DNA of 64,000 nt from Marinimicrobium sp. C6131 (GTDB taxonomy: Bacteria > Pseudomonadota > Gammaproteobacteria > Pseudomonadales > Cellvibrionaceae): the NCBI RefSeq assembly GCF_026153455.1, contig NZ_CP110629.1, positions 496,001-560,000 on the forward strand. The letters are read 5' to 3'. The notes beneath the pieces were generated by a model that did not search any database, was not told the DNA's origin, and saw nothing but the letters and a program-made list of their open reading frames with translations. The translations under genes and the position numbers were made by a program. Below, piece after piece: positions 36,287 to 45,270 of the stretch (its first letter is position 1; each line of letters opens with the position of its first letter).

Positions 36287-36377
36287 TGAGACACGCCGTG
36301 AATACATCCCTGTAGGCTCATTACCCGCCTGGACGGCGGGTAATGAGCCTACAGGGATGTATTCACGGCGTGTCTCA
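36287..36377. repeat. Long palindromic element D (two inverted cores)
   Basis: Positions 36287-36329 and 36335-36377 are perfectly complementary over 43 bases around a 5-base loop (TGGAC). Unlike the other elements, each arm contains the core CGCCGTGAATACATCCCTG with TAGGCT, so it looks like two inverted copies head to head. It lacks the CTCNGTGCCA box. It lies between dps and hrpA. No T-run follows. Confidence 0.9.
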
Positions 36378-36515
36378 AAGTGACCTTACCTCCCGCAGCT
36401 GCTGTTCCAGAGTGGTGCGCCAATCAACTTTGTCTCTCCAGCCGCTATGAAGATGCCCCCTGCGATACTGGGGCCCTCTCTGCTATCATGCCGTGCTTAA
36501 TCATCCGAGCTGGCT

Positions 36516-39500
36516 ATGTCTGAATCCGAAACACCGACCCTCGACCAATTACCCCAACGCCTCGACCTCAGCCGCGTACTGAGTCGGGACCGGTTTCGTC
36601 TGTCCAAAGGCTGGCAGGCCATCCAGGAGCGGCTCAAAGCCGGCCAACCGGTGGACAAAGACCAGAGCAAATGGCTGCAACAATGGCAGCGCTCCCAGCA
36701 GCGGTTTGAACAGCGCGAACAACACCGGCCACAGACCATCGTCTACCCCGACCTGCCGATCAGCGACAAGCGGGACGAAATCGCCGAACTGATTCGCGAT
36801 AATCAGGTGGTGGTACTGGCCGGGGAAACCGGCTCGGGGAAAACCACCCAACTGCCCAAAATCTGTCTCGAACTGGGCCGGGGTGTCAGTGGCATGATTG
36901 GCCATACCCAGCCCCGGCGGGTGGCGGCGCATACCGTCGCGCAGCGCATTGCCGAAGAACTCCAGTCGCCCCTGGGCGAACTGGTGGGCTACCAGGTTCG
37001 GTTTACCGACCAGACCAGCGAACAGAGCCTGGTCAAAGTCATGACCGACGGCATCCTGCTGGCGGAAATTCAGAATGATCGCTTTCTGTCCCGCTACGAC
37101 ACCCTGATTATCGACGAAGCCCACGAGCGCAGTCTCAATATTGACTTCCTGCTCGGATTCCTTAAACAACTGCTGCCCAAACGCCCGGACCTGAAGGTCA
37201 TCATTACCTCCGCCACCATCGACCTCGAACGCTTTTCCCGGCACTTTGACAATGCGCCGATCATTGAGGTGTCCGGCCGTACCTATCCGGTGGATGTCTG
37301 GTACCGGCCACCGCTGGACAGCGAGAGTGAGAGTGACGACAGCTATCAGCCGATACTCGATGCGATCCACGAAATTGAAACTCACGAGCGAAGCGCCGGT
37401 AAAGGCGCGCGCGGCGGTGACATACTGGTGTTTCTCAGCGGCGAACGGGAGATTCGGGAAGCGGCGCGCAGCATCCGGCAGGCGGGGTTTCAACACCTGG
37501 AAGTGCTGCCTTTTTACGCCCGCCTGAGTATGGCCGAGCAGCAGAAAGTGTTTGCGCCGCACAAAGGGCGACGGGTGGTGCTCGCCACCAATGTGGCAGA
37601 GACCTCCATCACCGTGCCCGGCATCCGCTATGTGATCGATCCGGGCTTTGCCCGGCTCAGTCGATACAGCTACCGCACCAAGGTGCAGCGCCTGCCCGTC
37701 GAGCCGATTTCCCAGGCCAGCGCCAATCAGCGAAAAGGCCGCTGCGGGCGGGTTGCGGAAGGTATCTGCATCCGCCTGTACAGCGAGGAAGACTTCCTGG
37801 CACGACCGGAGTTTACCGATGCGGAAATTCTGCGCACCAATCTCGCGGCGGTGATCCTGCAGATGCTGCAATTGCGCATGGGCGATATACACCGGTTTCC
37901 CTTCATTGATCCACCGGACCGGCGTCTGATCAATGACGGGTTCAAATTGTTGGAGGAGTTGCAGGCGGTCAACGGCAAAGGGCGTCTGACCCCGACGGGA
38001 AAGCAGCTCACTCGACTGCCACTGGACCCACGACTGTCCAGAATGTTGATAGCGGCCAGTGAACTGGATTGCCTCAGGGAGCTGCTGATCATCACCAGCG
38101 CCCTGTCGGTGCAGGATCCCAGGGAGCGACCGGCGGATAAGCAGCAGGCGGCGGACCAGTCCCATCGTCGATTCTGGCACGAGCAATCGGATTTCCTCGG
38201 TTTTGTGAATCTGTGGGACTACTTTGAACAGCTGCGTCAGGACCTGTCCCAGAACCAGATGCGCAAGCAGTGCAAGAAAGAGTTTCTGAACTACGTTCGC
38301 TGGCGCGAGTGGCGGGATATTCACCACCAACTGAAAGTCAGCCTGCGCGAGCTCAAACTCAAGGAGAATGGCGAGCCGGCGGATTACGAAGCGGTGCACC
38401 GAGCGCTGCTGTCCGGCTTGCTGGGGAACCTGGGGTTCAATGTGGAAGATCGCGAGTACCTGGGAGCGCGCAATCGCAAGTTCATGATTTTCCCGGGCTC
38501 GTCCCAGTTCAAGAAGACCCCGAAGTGGCTGGTGGCGGCGGAGCTGTTGGAAACCTCCCGACTTTACGCCCACACGGTGGGCAAGATTGACCCCCAGTGG
38601 GCGTTGAGTGCGGCCAGACACCTGGTCAAGCGTCATTACTTCGAGCCTCACTACGACTCTAAAAGTGGGCGCGTGAAAGTCTTCGAGAAGGTATCGCTGT
38701 ACGGGCTGGTACTGGTGGAAAAGCAGCGCGTCGATTTCACCGAACTCGAGCCGACCACCTGTCGCGAAGTGTTTATTCGCTCCGCGTTGGTGGAGGGCCG
38801 TTACGCGAAGAAACCGGAACGGGGCGGGCCCGCAAAGTTCTTTGCTCACAACCAGCGTCTGGTCTCCGAGCTGGATGAGTTGGAGGCGAAAAGCCGGCGC
38901 CGGGATATTCTGGCCGATGATGAGGCCCTGTATCAGTTTTACGATGAGCGGATTCCCGAGTCGGTGGTCAGCCGCGCCAGTTTTGATCAGTGGCGTAAAA
39001 CGGCCGAAAAAGACCAGCCCCGGTTGCTGTTTATCGAGCGCGAGCAACTGATGCAGCGCGATGCCGGGGAGGTGACCGAGGCGCAGTTCCCCGACGCATT
39101 GACCTGGCGCGGCGTCAGTTTTCCGCTGAAATATCAGTTTGAACCCGGTCACGAGGACGACGGGGTGAACCTGCAGGTGCCGGTCAGCCTGCTGCATCAG
39201 GTACCGGAAAAACGCCTCGAGTGGTTGGTGCCCGGACTGTTGCGCGACAAGTGCATCAGTCTGATCAAGGGGTTGCCCAAGCAGTGGCGCAAGCACTTTG
39301 TGCCGGTGCCGGATGTGGTGGACCGGGCCTTGGCCGGCATGCAGCCGGACAACACCTCGTTGACCGATGCCCTGGCTCACCAACTCAAGCGTCAGACCCT
39401 GGTCGAGGTGCCGACCGAGGCCTGGGACGACACCCGCATTGACGATTTTTACCGGGTCAATATCCAGGTGCTGGACGAGCGGGGGCGCTGTATCGCCCGG

Positions 39501-40457
39501 GGTCGGGATCTGGCGGTGTTGCGCGAGCGCTATCGGGAGCAGGCCCAGGAGAAGATTCAATCGGCAGCGGTGGGCATCGAGCGCGACCAGCTGACCCAGT
39601 GGGACTGGGATACATTGCCGGGGGAGGTGCAGCTCAAGCGCGGCGGTATCCAGTTACGCGCTTACCCGGCGCTGGTGGACAAGCGCGATTCGGTGGCCAT
39701 CGTGGTGTTGGATGAAGCGGCGGATGCCGCCTATCAGACCCAGCGCGGGCTGGCGCGGCTGATTCTGTTGGAGCTTTCCCAGACCCGAAAGTATTTGCAC
39801 AAGGAGCTACTGAAAAAAGACGAGCTGGCTCTGTCGGTGGCGGAGATGGGTAAGCGCGATGCGGTGGTTGATGACCTGCTGCTGGCGGCGGTGGCCCAGT
39901 GGTTACCGCTGGATGACCTGCCTCGAACCGCACCGGCCTATGAGCGCTGCAAGCAAGTGGTGCGCGAAGGGCTGGTGATACAGGCCCAGGCCCTGGCGGA
40001 TGTGCTTTCCACCAGTCTGCACTCCCTGGTGAAGATCAAAAAACAGCTCAAGCAGCACCGCACCCAACTGCCACTGGCGTTTACCCTGTCGGACATCCGC
40101 ACCCAGCTGGCCCACCTGTTTTACCCGGGCATGCTGTATCGCACCCCGGAGGAATGGCTGCGCCAGTACCCACGGTATATGCAGGCGCTGGAAATTCGGC
40201 TGGAAAAGGCGCCTCTGGACCCGAACAAGGATCGCCGCCTGGTGGATGAGCTGGCACCCTTCTGGGAGCGTCTGGAGCCTTTCTGGACCGATCGCGACGG
40301 TCAGGCCCTGGCGTTGAACGAGGCGCTTCAGGGGTACCGGTGGAGCCTGGAGGAATTCCGGGTGTCGCTCTTTGCCCAGACACTGAAAACGCGCATGCCG
40401 GTATCCGCCAAACGTCTGGAGAAGCAGTGGCAGGCGCTGGAAGCGGAGCGTACCTGA
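36516..40457 (+). CDS. hrpA: ATP-dependent RNA helicase HrpA
   Basis: A 1313-residue DEAH-box helicase, matching E. coli HrpA (1300). Motif I is GETGSGKTTQLPK (about residue 102), motif II is DEAHERSLN, motif III SATID, motif VI QRKGRCGRVAEG. Behind the helicase core are HA2, OB-fold and the long HrpA-specific C-terminal domain. Family knowledge: HrpA rescues stalled ribosome pairs on mRNA. The ATG at 36516 is the natural N-terminus. It is a single gene, converging on the response regulator gene at 40506. Confidence 0.95.
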   Translation: MSESETPTLDQLPQRLDLSRVLSRDRFRLSKGWQAIQERLKAGQPVDKDQSKWLQQWQRSQQRFEQREQHRPQTIVYPDLPISDKRDEIAELIRDNQVVVLAGETGSGKTTQLPKICLELGRGVSGMIGHTQPRRVAAHTVAQRIAEELQSPLGELVGYQVRFTDQTSEQSLVKVMTDGILLAEIQNDRFLSRYDTLIIDEAHERSLNIDFLLGFLKQLLPKRPDLKVIITSATIDLERFSRHFDNAPIIEVSGRTYPVDVWYRPPLDSESESDDSYQPILDAIHEIETHERSAGKGARGGDILVFLSGEREIREAARSIRQAGFQHLEVLPFYARLSMAEQQKVFAPHKGRRVVLATNVAETSITVPGIRYVIDPGFARLSRYSYRTKVQRLPVEPISQASANQRKGRCGRVAEGICIRLYSEEDFLARPEFTDAEILRTNLAAVILQMLQLRMGDIHRFPFIDPPDRRLINDGFKLLEELQAVNGKGRLTPTGKQLTRLPLDPRLSRMLIAASELDCLRELLIITSALSVQDPRERPADKQQAADQSHRRFWHEQSDFLGFVNLWDYFEQLRQDLSQNQMRKQCKKEFLNYVRWREWRDIHHQLKVSLRELKLKENGEPADYEAVHRALLSGLLGNLGFNVEDREYLGARNRKFMIFPGSSQFKKTPKWLVAAELLETSRLYAHTVGKIDPQWALSAARHLVKRHYFEPHYDSKSGRVKVFEKVSLYGLVLVEKQRVDFTELEPTTCREVFIRSALVEGRYAKKPERGGPAKFFAHNQRLVSELDELEAKSRRRDILADDEALYQFYDERIPESVVSRASFDQWRKTAEKDQPRLLFIEREQLMQRDAGEVTEAQFPDALTWRGVSFPLKYQFEPGHEDDGVNLQVPVSLLHQVPEKRLEWLVPGLLRDKCISLIKGLPKQWRKHFVPVPDVVDRALAGMQPDNTSLTDALAHQLKRQTLVEVPTEAWDDTRIDDFYRVNIQVLDERGRCIARGRDLAVLRERYREQAQEKIQSAAVGIERDQLTQWDWDTLPGEVQLKRGGIQLRAYPALVDKRDSVAIVVLDEAADAAYQTQRGLARLILLELSQTRKYLHKELLKKDELALSVAEMGKRDAVVDDLLLAAVAQWLPLDDLPRTAPAYERCKQVVREGLVIQAQALADVLSTSLHSLVKIKKQLKQHRTQLPLAFTLSDIRTQLAHLFYPGMLYRTPEEWLRQYPRYMQALEIRLEKAPLDPNKDRRLVDELAPFWERLEPFWTDRDGQALALNEALQGYRWSLEEFRVSLFAQTLKTRMPVSAKRLEKQWQALEAERT

Positions 40458-40505
40458 TCCGGAACGGAAAGGGCGCGCTCGATACCGGCCGGCTCAGGGG
40501 GTGAG

Positions 40506-40955
40506 TCAGGGATTGTGGCGTCGTCCCGGCTGGGTGTTGCTGGACAACCAGTACTCGCTGACCTGCTGCAGCAGGTCGGCAAAACTTTCAAAATCCACGG
40601 GTTTACACAGGTAGCTGTTGACGCCCAACTGGTACCCCTGAAGAATGTCCGACTGCTCGTCGGAGGTGGTCAGTATGACGACCGGTGTGTAGCGGTACTC
40701 CGGGGTCGAGCGGATCTGTCGAAGCACTTCAAAGCCGCTCATCCGGGGCAGGTCCAGGTCCAGAATCACCAGGCTGGGGGCCCGCTCGGTGGCGCGGTCC
40801 GCATGGCGGCCCGTGGCGAAGAGATACTCCAGGGCCTCTTCTCCGTTTCGGACCAGTTGGATGTCGTAGTGACGGCCAACCTGGCCAAAACCGAACAGCG
40901 CGAGTTCGGCTTCGTCCGGGTCATCCTCAACTAATAGTATGGTGTCCCTGTTCAC
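40506..40955 (-). CDS. Single-domain response regulator, Rcp1-like
   Basis: A 149-residue receiver-only protein. It begins at a GTG (40955-40953; VNRDTILLVEDDPDEAELAL), which overlaps the last 29 bases of the histidine kinase gene. The acidic pocket is EDD and the phosphoacceptor Asp is in LVILDLDLPRMSG; switch residues are in ILTTSDEQSD and the Lys in YLCKPVDF. It has no output domain, the type associated with phytochrome-like kinases. It should pass phosphate from the overlapping kinase to an unknown partner. Last gene of the SBP-kinase-regulator operon. Confidence 0.88.
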   Translation of the reverse strand: MNRDTILLVEDDPDEAELALFGFGQVGRHYDIQLVRNGEEALEYLFATGRHADRATERAPSLVILDLDLPRMSGFEVLRQIRSTPEYRYTPVVILTTSDEQSDILQGYQLGVNSYLCKPVDFESFADLLQQVSEYWLSSNTQPGRRHNP

Positions 40956-42489
40956 GGTCAGTGTTCCTTTCCCACAACGTGAAATAAAAAGTGGCTCCTT
41001 CACCCGGGCGGGACTCCGCCCAGATACGTCCACCGTGTCGGGTGATGATACGCTGAACAGTGGCCAGTCCGATACCCACCCCTTCAAATTCTTCCGCCTT
41101 GTGCAGTCGGCTGAAGGGGGCAAACAGCCGGTCGGCGTATTGCATGTCGAAACCGTCACCACGGTCGCTGACGAAATAGATGCGTTCGCCGTCTTCCTCC
41201 CGAAAGCCAAACGCCAGGTGGGTTTCCGGAAGATGACCGGAATATTTCCAGGCGTTGTCAATAAGGTTACTTAATAACATATCGAACAAATGACTATCAA
41301 CCGGGGCGCGGACTTCATCCTGGATTTGCGGGTAGACATCACGTTCCGGTTCCCGCTCCCGGTACTGGGCGATCAACCGGTGTACTTTGGCGGACAGGTC
41401 GACAATTTCAACATTCAGTTCCCCCTGGGTGGCGCGGGACAGACGCAGGAAGCTGTCGATCATTTCTGACATCTCCCGGGTTCCGGCCGCAATCCGGTCG
41501 AGGTAGTGCCGGCCCTGATCGTCTACCTGCTCGTGGTACCGATCATTGAGAATTCGGCGAAAGCCCTCTATGCGCCTCAGTGGAGCCCGGAGGTCATGAG
41601 AGACGGAATAGCAGAAACTGGCCAGCTCGGCATTGGCGGCTTCCAGCTCCGCGGTACGCTGGCGCACGCGTTGCTCCAGTACCGAGTTCAGGCGTTTGAC
41701 TTCCTCCTCGGCCTGACGGCGGGCGATAATGTCCTTGGCTAACGCATTATTGACCTCATGCATATGCTCGTAGGCCTGCCGCAGGTTTTTGCTCAGCGTA
41801 TTGAACGCGGCAACGACCTGATCCAGTTCATCGGGCTCCGATGGTGGGCGCCGCTCCAGCGCCAGAGGCGGCTGCTGTTGGCTGATTTCAAACCGGCTGA
41901 CTCGTTCTGAAATGTGCGTCAGATGAGAGGTGATCAGCCGCGAGACGATATAAAGAATAAACAGTGATACCAGAAAGGTTTTCACGCCCTGGCTCAACAA
42001 AATGACCACGGCTTTCTGCTGCAGGCGCGCATACACTTCACTCAGTGATGCCTCCACGGTCAACATGCCGATCTGGCGGGGGCCTGAAGCCAGAATGTGG
42101 ATGATCGGGTAGTGCCGGGTGATGACGTTCTTGCTGTTGCCCTCGCCGCGGCTCAGTTCCAGCGGGTCGGATACGTTGTCCGAGCTTTCCTGCACGGAGA
42201 CGGACTGGATGTCCGGTAGTTGATGGATCCCCTCGAGCTGCAGGCGAAGCTGCTGTATATCCAGGTTCCACAGACTGGCGCTGATACTGCCCAGGTAGCT
42301 GCCCTCGATGTCATCCAGGCGGTTTTTGATGGTGCCGACATCGCGATGGTAATCCGTATACAGCTGTACCAGAGTGGCTGCCAGAGTAATCAAGGAACTG
42401 AACAGAATGATCTGCACGAGCAGGCGCTGCCCGATACCCGAACGTTTCAGTTCACGCAGGCTGCTGAGGCCGGGAATCCGTAAGAGCAT
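40927..42489 (-). CDS. Sensor histidine kinase, HAMP and phytochrome-type kinase core
   Basis: A 520-residue inner-membrane kinase. Two membrane helices (about residues 22-42 and 170-190) bracket a periplasmic sensor domain. A HAMP segment follows (SRLITSHLTHISERVSRF), then a coiled coil (RRQAEEEVKRLNSVLEQRVR). The H box is SVSHDLRAPLRRIEGF (His near residue 300); N box LLSNLIDNAWKYSG; G boxes SDRGDGFDM and GVGIGLATV. The gene is 14 bases downstream of a periplasmic binding protein gene and overlaps the response regulator gene. Context suggests that the binding protein delivers or reports a ligand. Confidence 0.9.
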   Translation of the reverse strand: MLLRIPGLSSLRELKRSGIGQRLLVQIILFSSLITLAATLVQLYTDYHRDVGTIKNRLDDIEGSYLGSISASLWNLDIQQLRLQLEGIHQLPDIQSVSVQESSDNVSDPLELSRGEGNSKNVITRHYPIIHILASGPRQIGMLTVEASLSEVYARLQQKAVVILLSQGVKTFLVSLFILYIVSRLITSHLTHISERVSRFEISQQQPPLALERRPPSEPDELDQVVAAFNTLSKNLRQAYEHMHEVNNALAKDIIARRQAEEEVKRLNSVLEQRVRQRTAELEAANAELASFCYSVSHDLRAPLRRIEGFRRILNDRYHEQVDDQGRHYLDRIAAGTREMSEMIDSFLRLSRATQGELNVEIVDLSAKVHRLIAQYREREPERDVYPQIQDEVRAPVDSHLFDMLLSNLIDNAWKYSGHLPETHLAFGFREEDGERIYFVSDRGDGFDMQYADRLFAPFSRLHKAEEFEGVGIGLATVQRIITRHGGRIWAESRPGEGATFYFTLWERNTDREQGHHTIS

Positions 42490-42503
42490 GAATCGAGATT
42501 CCG

Positions 42504-43292
42504 TTAAAAGTGGTACAGATCGGTGATGTCGTCCAGACGGCCTGTCTGTCTGAGGGTGTCAATGGCGGCATTCAGGGACGGCATTAACGCCAGTTGACTG
42601 GATTGCCGTGAACATTGAAAGATCAGGGGAATATCGGTCAGCTTCAAGGGTGGAGCCAACATCTCCGCCAGACCACTTTCGTTGGCCAGGAATTTCAGGG
42701 TGGGTATGGCGCCGGCAATGCCGTCCACCCGCTGACGATCAAGTTTGCGCAGGGCGATCAGGTAGTCAGTGTCATAGACTTTGTTGATGTTTTCGTCCTG
42801 ATCGAACTCCGGGGAAATGGCAGAGCCTCGCAGGAGTGAGATGGTCTGCCCATGGAGGTCATCGTAGTGATCAATCGGATTGTCTTTGTGGGACAGAACC
42901 CCGACGTCATGATCAGCTACCAGTTCCCCGTGGATCACAATGGACTCATCGCGAGGAACCAGAATGGTGCAGTCATGAGTCCCGGCCTCGAGCTCCCGAT
43001 CGACACGGGCGAAAGGCGTCAGTGTCGTCTCAATGGCCAACCCGGTGAGCTCGGACAGCGCTTCCACAATAGCCACGAACGCCCCCTCCTGTTGACCGGT
43101 TTCGGGGTTGTAGGATGCCCAGGGTGCGACATCAATCGTGATGAACTTCAATGGAGGCTCGGAAGTCTCCGCCGACGAGGTCGGGTCGGCGGCTGACGGC
43201 AGCGTCAGAACGGATGCCGCACTGCTCATCAAAAGGAGCAGAGTCCGGAAAAATGTACGAAACAATGGCGTTGTTTTCACCAGAAACCTCAT
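42504..43292 (-). CDS. Periplasmic solute-binding protein (SBP family 3 type)
   Basis: A 262-residue protein with an N-terminal signal region (about residues 12-35). The mature part resembles transporter substrate-binding family 3 (FITIDVAPWASYNPETG then GAFVAIVEALSELTGL, and later LHGQTISLLRGS). There is no transporter gene nearby; instead the kinase gene follows by 14 bases, so it likely serves as a sensor input. Ligand unknown; family 3 usually binds amino acids or other small polar molecules. It is divergent from the AfsA-type gene with a 377-base space between starts. Confidence 0.82.
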   Translation of the reverse strand: MRFLVKTTPLFRTFFRTLLLLMSSAASVLTLPSAADPTSSAETSEPPLKFITIDVAPWASYNPETGQQEGAFVAIVEALSELTGLAIETTLTPFARVDRELEAGTHDCTILVPRDESIVIHGELVADHDVGVLSHKDNPIDHYDDLHGQTISLLRGSAISPEFDQDENINKVYDTDYLIALRKLDRQRVDGIAGAIPTLKFLANESGLAEMLAPPLKLTDIPLIFQCSRQSSQLALMPSLNAAIDTLRQTGRLDDITDLYHF

Positions 43293-43669
43293 TTACACGT
43301 TGTTTGTGGACGGGTTTGTCTGAAAGTTGTCACTTCTTGCGGGTCTTTCTGTTGACAAGTCTGAAAACGTCATATTTTTGACTAATTATTGATCATCTTG
43401 CTGGTTTTGTGGCCAGGTCGGCGGACAAGTCCGACTGAATCCTAGCACAGCCCGTCAAACCCACGCGGATGTTTTGTGTGAATTTTCTGTAAGCGAACAC
43501 AAAAATAGTCGTTGAAACAACGACTTACCCACGATTCGGTGCTCTGTCAAAATTTCCGACTTGAAAAAGTGGCCTGTGCCGTACAGAAAAGGTCGCTTTT
43601 TTGCACTGAGCTATTTGATGCCACACCAACCGGTGGGCACAGTCTGTTTAAATAGCTGAGGTGAATATT
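43293..43669. other. Intergenic region between divergent SBP and AfsA-type genes
   Basis: 377 bases with no gene. It is more AT-rich than the neighbours. A perfect hairpin AGTCGTTG-AAA-CAACGACT lies at 43507-43525, without a T-run. A TTGACA-like hexamer is at 43352-43357. A partial dyad CACCAAC/CGGTGGGC lies near 43624-43640 before the AfsA-type gene. None can be tied to a known regulator. Confidence 0.5.
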
Positions 43670-44488
43670 ATGAAACAACGTATTGTTCTTGTCGTCGGTG
43701 ACAAGTTTTCTGCGTATGTCCACGGCAAAGATGCCATAACGTACTCCAATCTGCGTGGGCTGTTGAGCCTCTCCATCCCGCTGGTGCCTGGACAGGGGCG
43801 GACGGTGCTGGTCCCCGGTCAGGGCCTGAGTGATGCCAATGTCAGACAGTTGCTTGAGGAAGCCGCGCAATCGCCAAACCTGAGTCAATTCGACTTCACT
43901 CTCTGGCACAGCCTTCCGGCTCGCGCTCCGGCCAGTCTGACCCACAAGCATCGTCCTGAAAATACCCTGATCTCCGTTCCGGTGCGGCAGACGGTGGACA
44001 CCTTCACCATGCATCTGCTGATCGATGAGCAATGCGAGCTGATGCAGGATCACCAAAGCGGTCAACATGTGCAGGGTATGATCCTGATAGAAGCGGCTCG
44101 CCAGGGGATGCTGGCTGTGGTTGAGCAGTACTTCCTGCCCGACAACGAAGTCGATTATGCCTTTGTCCTGAACGACATGTCTGTCAAGTACAACAATTTC
44201 GCCTTTCCTGTGTCGGCGACCATTGAGTGTCGAATTCTGGAGCAGAGCACGGATAACCCGCGAAAATTGAGCTTTGTGACCGAGGCAGTGGTGCAGCAGT
44301 GTGGAATGGACGTCTCCTCGCTGACCTTTACGTTTGCCGCGATGGATAAAGCCCGGATTGGCAAGCGCGAGGCGACGATGGCGGCCAAGGCGCAACAGGC
44401 GCATCTGGCGTTTGTGGACGGTCAGCTCCAGGCGCAGAGTGCAGCAGCTGCCTATGCCGAGATGTTGCAGCGCGTCGATAACTTCTGA
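43670..44488 (+). CDS. AfsA-type hotdog-domain protein
   Basis: A 272-residue cytoplasmic protein. The ATG at 43670 has TGAGGTG upstream. The motif LTHKHRPENTLISVPV (about residues 90-105) and then DHQSGQHVQGMILIEAARQ (127-145) match the AfsA-related hotdog domain (PF03756-type), where the E-x-x-RQ end is conserved. In Streptomyces, AfsA joins a beta-ketoacyl chain to dihydroxyacetone phosphate to begin gamma-butyrolactone signals. The C-terminal half appears to be a second hotdog unit (VLNDMSVKYNNFAFPVSATI). The HAD phosphatase gene follows 19 bases later. The assignment to the family is good; the reaction here is inference. Confidence 0.72.
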   Translation: MKQRIVLVVGDKFSAYVHGKDAITYSNLRGLLSLSIPLVPGQGRTVLVPGQGLSDANVRQLLEEAAQSPNLSQFDFTLWHSLPARAPASLTHKHRPENTLISVPVRQTVDTFTMHLLIDEQCELMQDHQSGQHVQGMILIEAARQGMLAVVEQYFLPDNEVDYAFVLNDMSVKYNNFAFPVSATIECRILEQSTDNPRKLSFVTEAVVQQCGMDVSSLTFTFAAMDKARIGKREATMAAKAQQAHLAFVDGQLQAQSAAAAYAEMLQRVDNF

Positions 44489-44507
44489 GTCGCAGGGAGG
44501 TGTTTTC

Positions 44508-45188
44508 ATGACGGCATTACCGACATTGACACAAGAGTATGTGTTTTTTGATGTTGACGACACGCTGATCTCGATCAAAAGCATGCTCAGCTTTCAGACC
44601 TTCTGGTATCAGCGAACCGGTGACGATGAAGGGCAGCGGGCTTACGAACAGGACCTGCGCCAGCACTTGCACCCCGGAGCCTCCTGGGAGTTTCTGAACC
44701 GCCTGTATTACCGCCATTTCAAGGGCCGGTGTCCTCAAGAGGTCCGTGCCATGGGGAGGGCCTGGTTTGATGAAATGCGCCACGGCCAGGCGCCGTTTTA
44801 TCACCCCCGTCCATTGGCCGAACTGCGCGCCCATCAGCGGGCGGGGCGAGAAGTGGTGTTTGTGTCAGGTTCTTTTCCGGCACTGCTTGAGCCGATTGCG
44901 CAGGAGTTACAGGTGCAGCATCTGCTGTCGACCCGCCTGGCGGTCCATCAGGGGCGCTATACCGGTGAAATTCTCCCGCCCCAGACCATCGGCTCTGGCA
45001 AGGTGGAGGCGCTGACACAGTTCCTGGAAGCTCAGGGCGCTGTGCCTGAACACTGTTTTGCCTATGGCGATGATGTGTCGGACTTCCCGATGCTCAGTGC
45101 CGTCGGTCAGCCGACGGTGGTCAGTGGTGGACGGGAGTTGGAGGCGAAAGCGAGAGCGATGGGTTGGCGGGTGATTGCCCCTGCCTGA
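44508..45188 (+). CDS. HAD-IB family phosphatase (SerB-like)
   Basis: A 226-residue cytoplasmic phosphatase. HAD motif I is DVDDT (VFFDVDDTLISIKSM), motif II is VSGSFP, motif III Lys is in GSGKVEALTQ, motif IV is YGDDVSDFPML; all catalytic residues are present. A helical cap lies between motifs I and II. The ATG at 44508 follows a GGGAGG site. It is 19 bases downstream of the AfsA-type gene, so likely cotranscribed. A natural reading is removal of phosphate from the AfsA product, but SerB-like enzymes also act on phosphoserine or phospholipids. Confidence 0.88.
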   Translation: MTALPTLTQEYVFFDVDDTLISIKSMLSFQTFWYQRTGDDEGQRAYEQDLRQHLHPGASWEFLNRLYYRHFKGRCPQEVRAMGRAWFDEMRHGQAPFYHPRPLAELRAHQRAGREVVFVSGSFPALLEPIAQELQVQHLLSTRLAVHQGRYTGEILPPQTIGSGKVEALTQFLEAQGAVPEHCFAYGDDVSDFPMLSAVGQPTVVSGGRELEAKARAMGWRVIAPA

Positions 45189-45237
45189 GGCGCTGGTTGA
45201 AATAACAATTCAGCATTCTCTTGAGAGTGAACCTTTG

Positions 45238-45270
45238 ACTCCCGCAGCAACCCCTGCGGGAGTTCTTTTA
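45238..45270. terminator. Bidirectional terminator between convergent genes
   Basis: ACTCCCGCAG (45238-45247) pairs with CTGCGGGAGT (45254-45263), loop CAACCC, followed by TCTTTTA. It ends the AfsA/HAD operon and lies at the end of the GGDEF-EAL gene coming from the other side. Confidence 0.88.

Noticed and set aside
36287..36377. Ordinary Rho-independent terminator
   Set aside because: No T-run follows on either strand and the stem is far longer than a terminator needs.
36549..39560. A 1003-residue open frame antisense to hrpA
   Set aside because: Shadow of hrpA codon bias; no recognisable domain or start signal.
43507..43525. Terminator-like hairpin upstream of the AfsA-type gene
   Set aside because: Perfect short stem but no T-run; left as an unassigned dyad.
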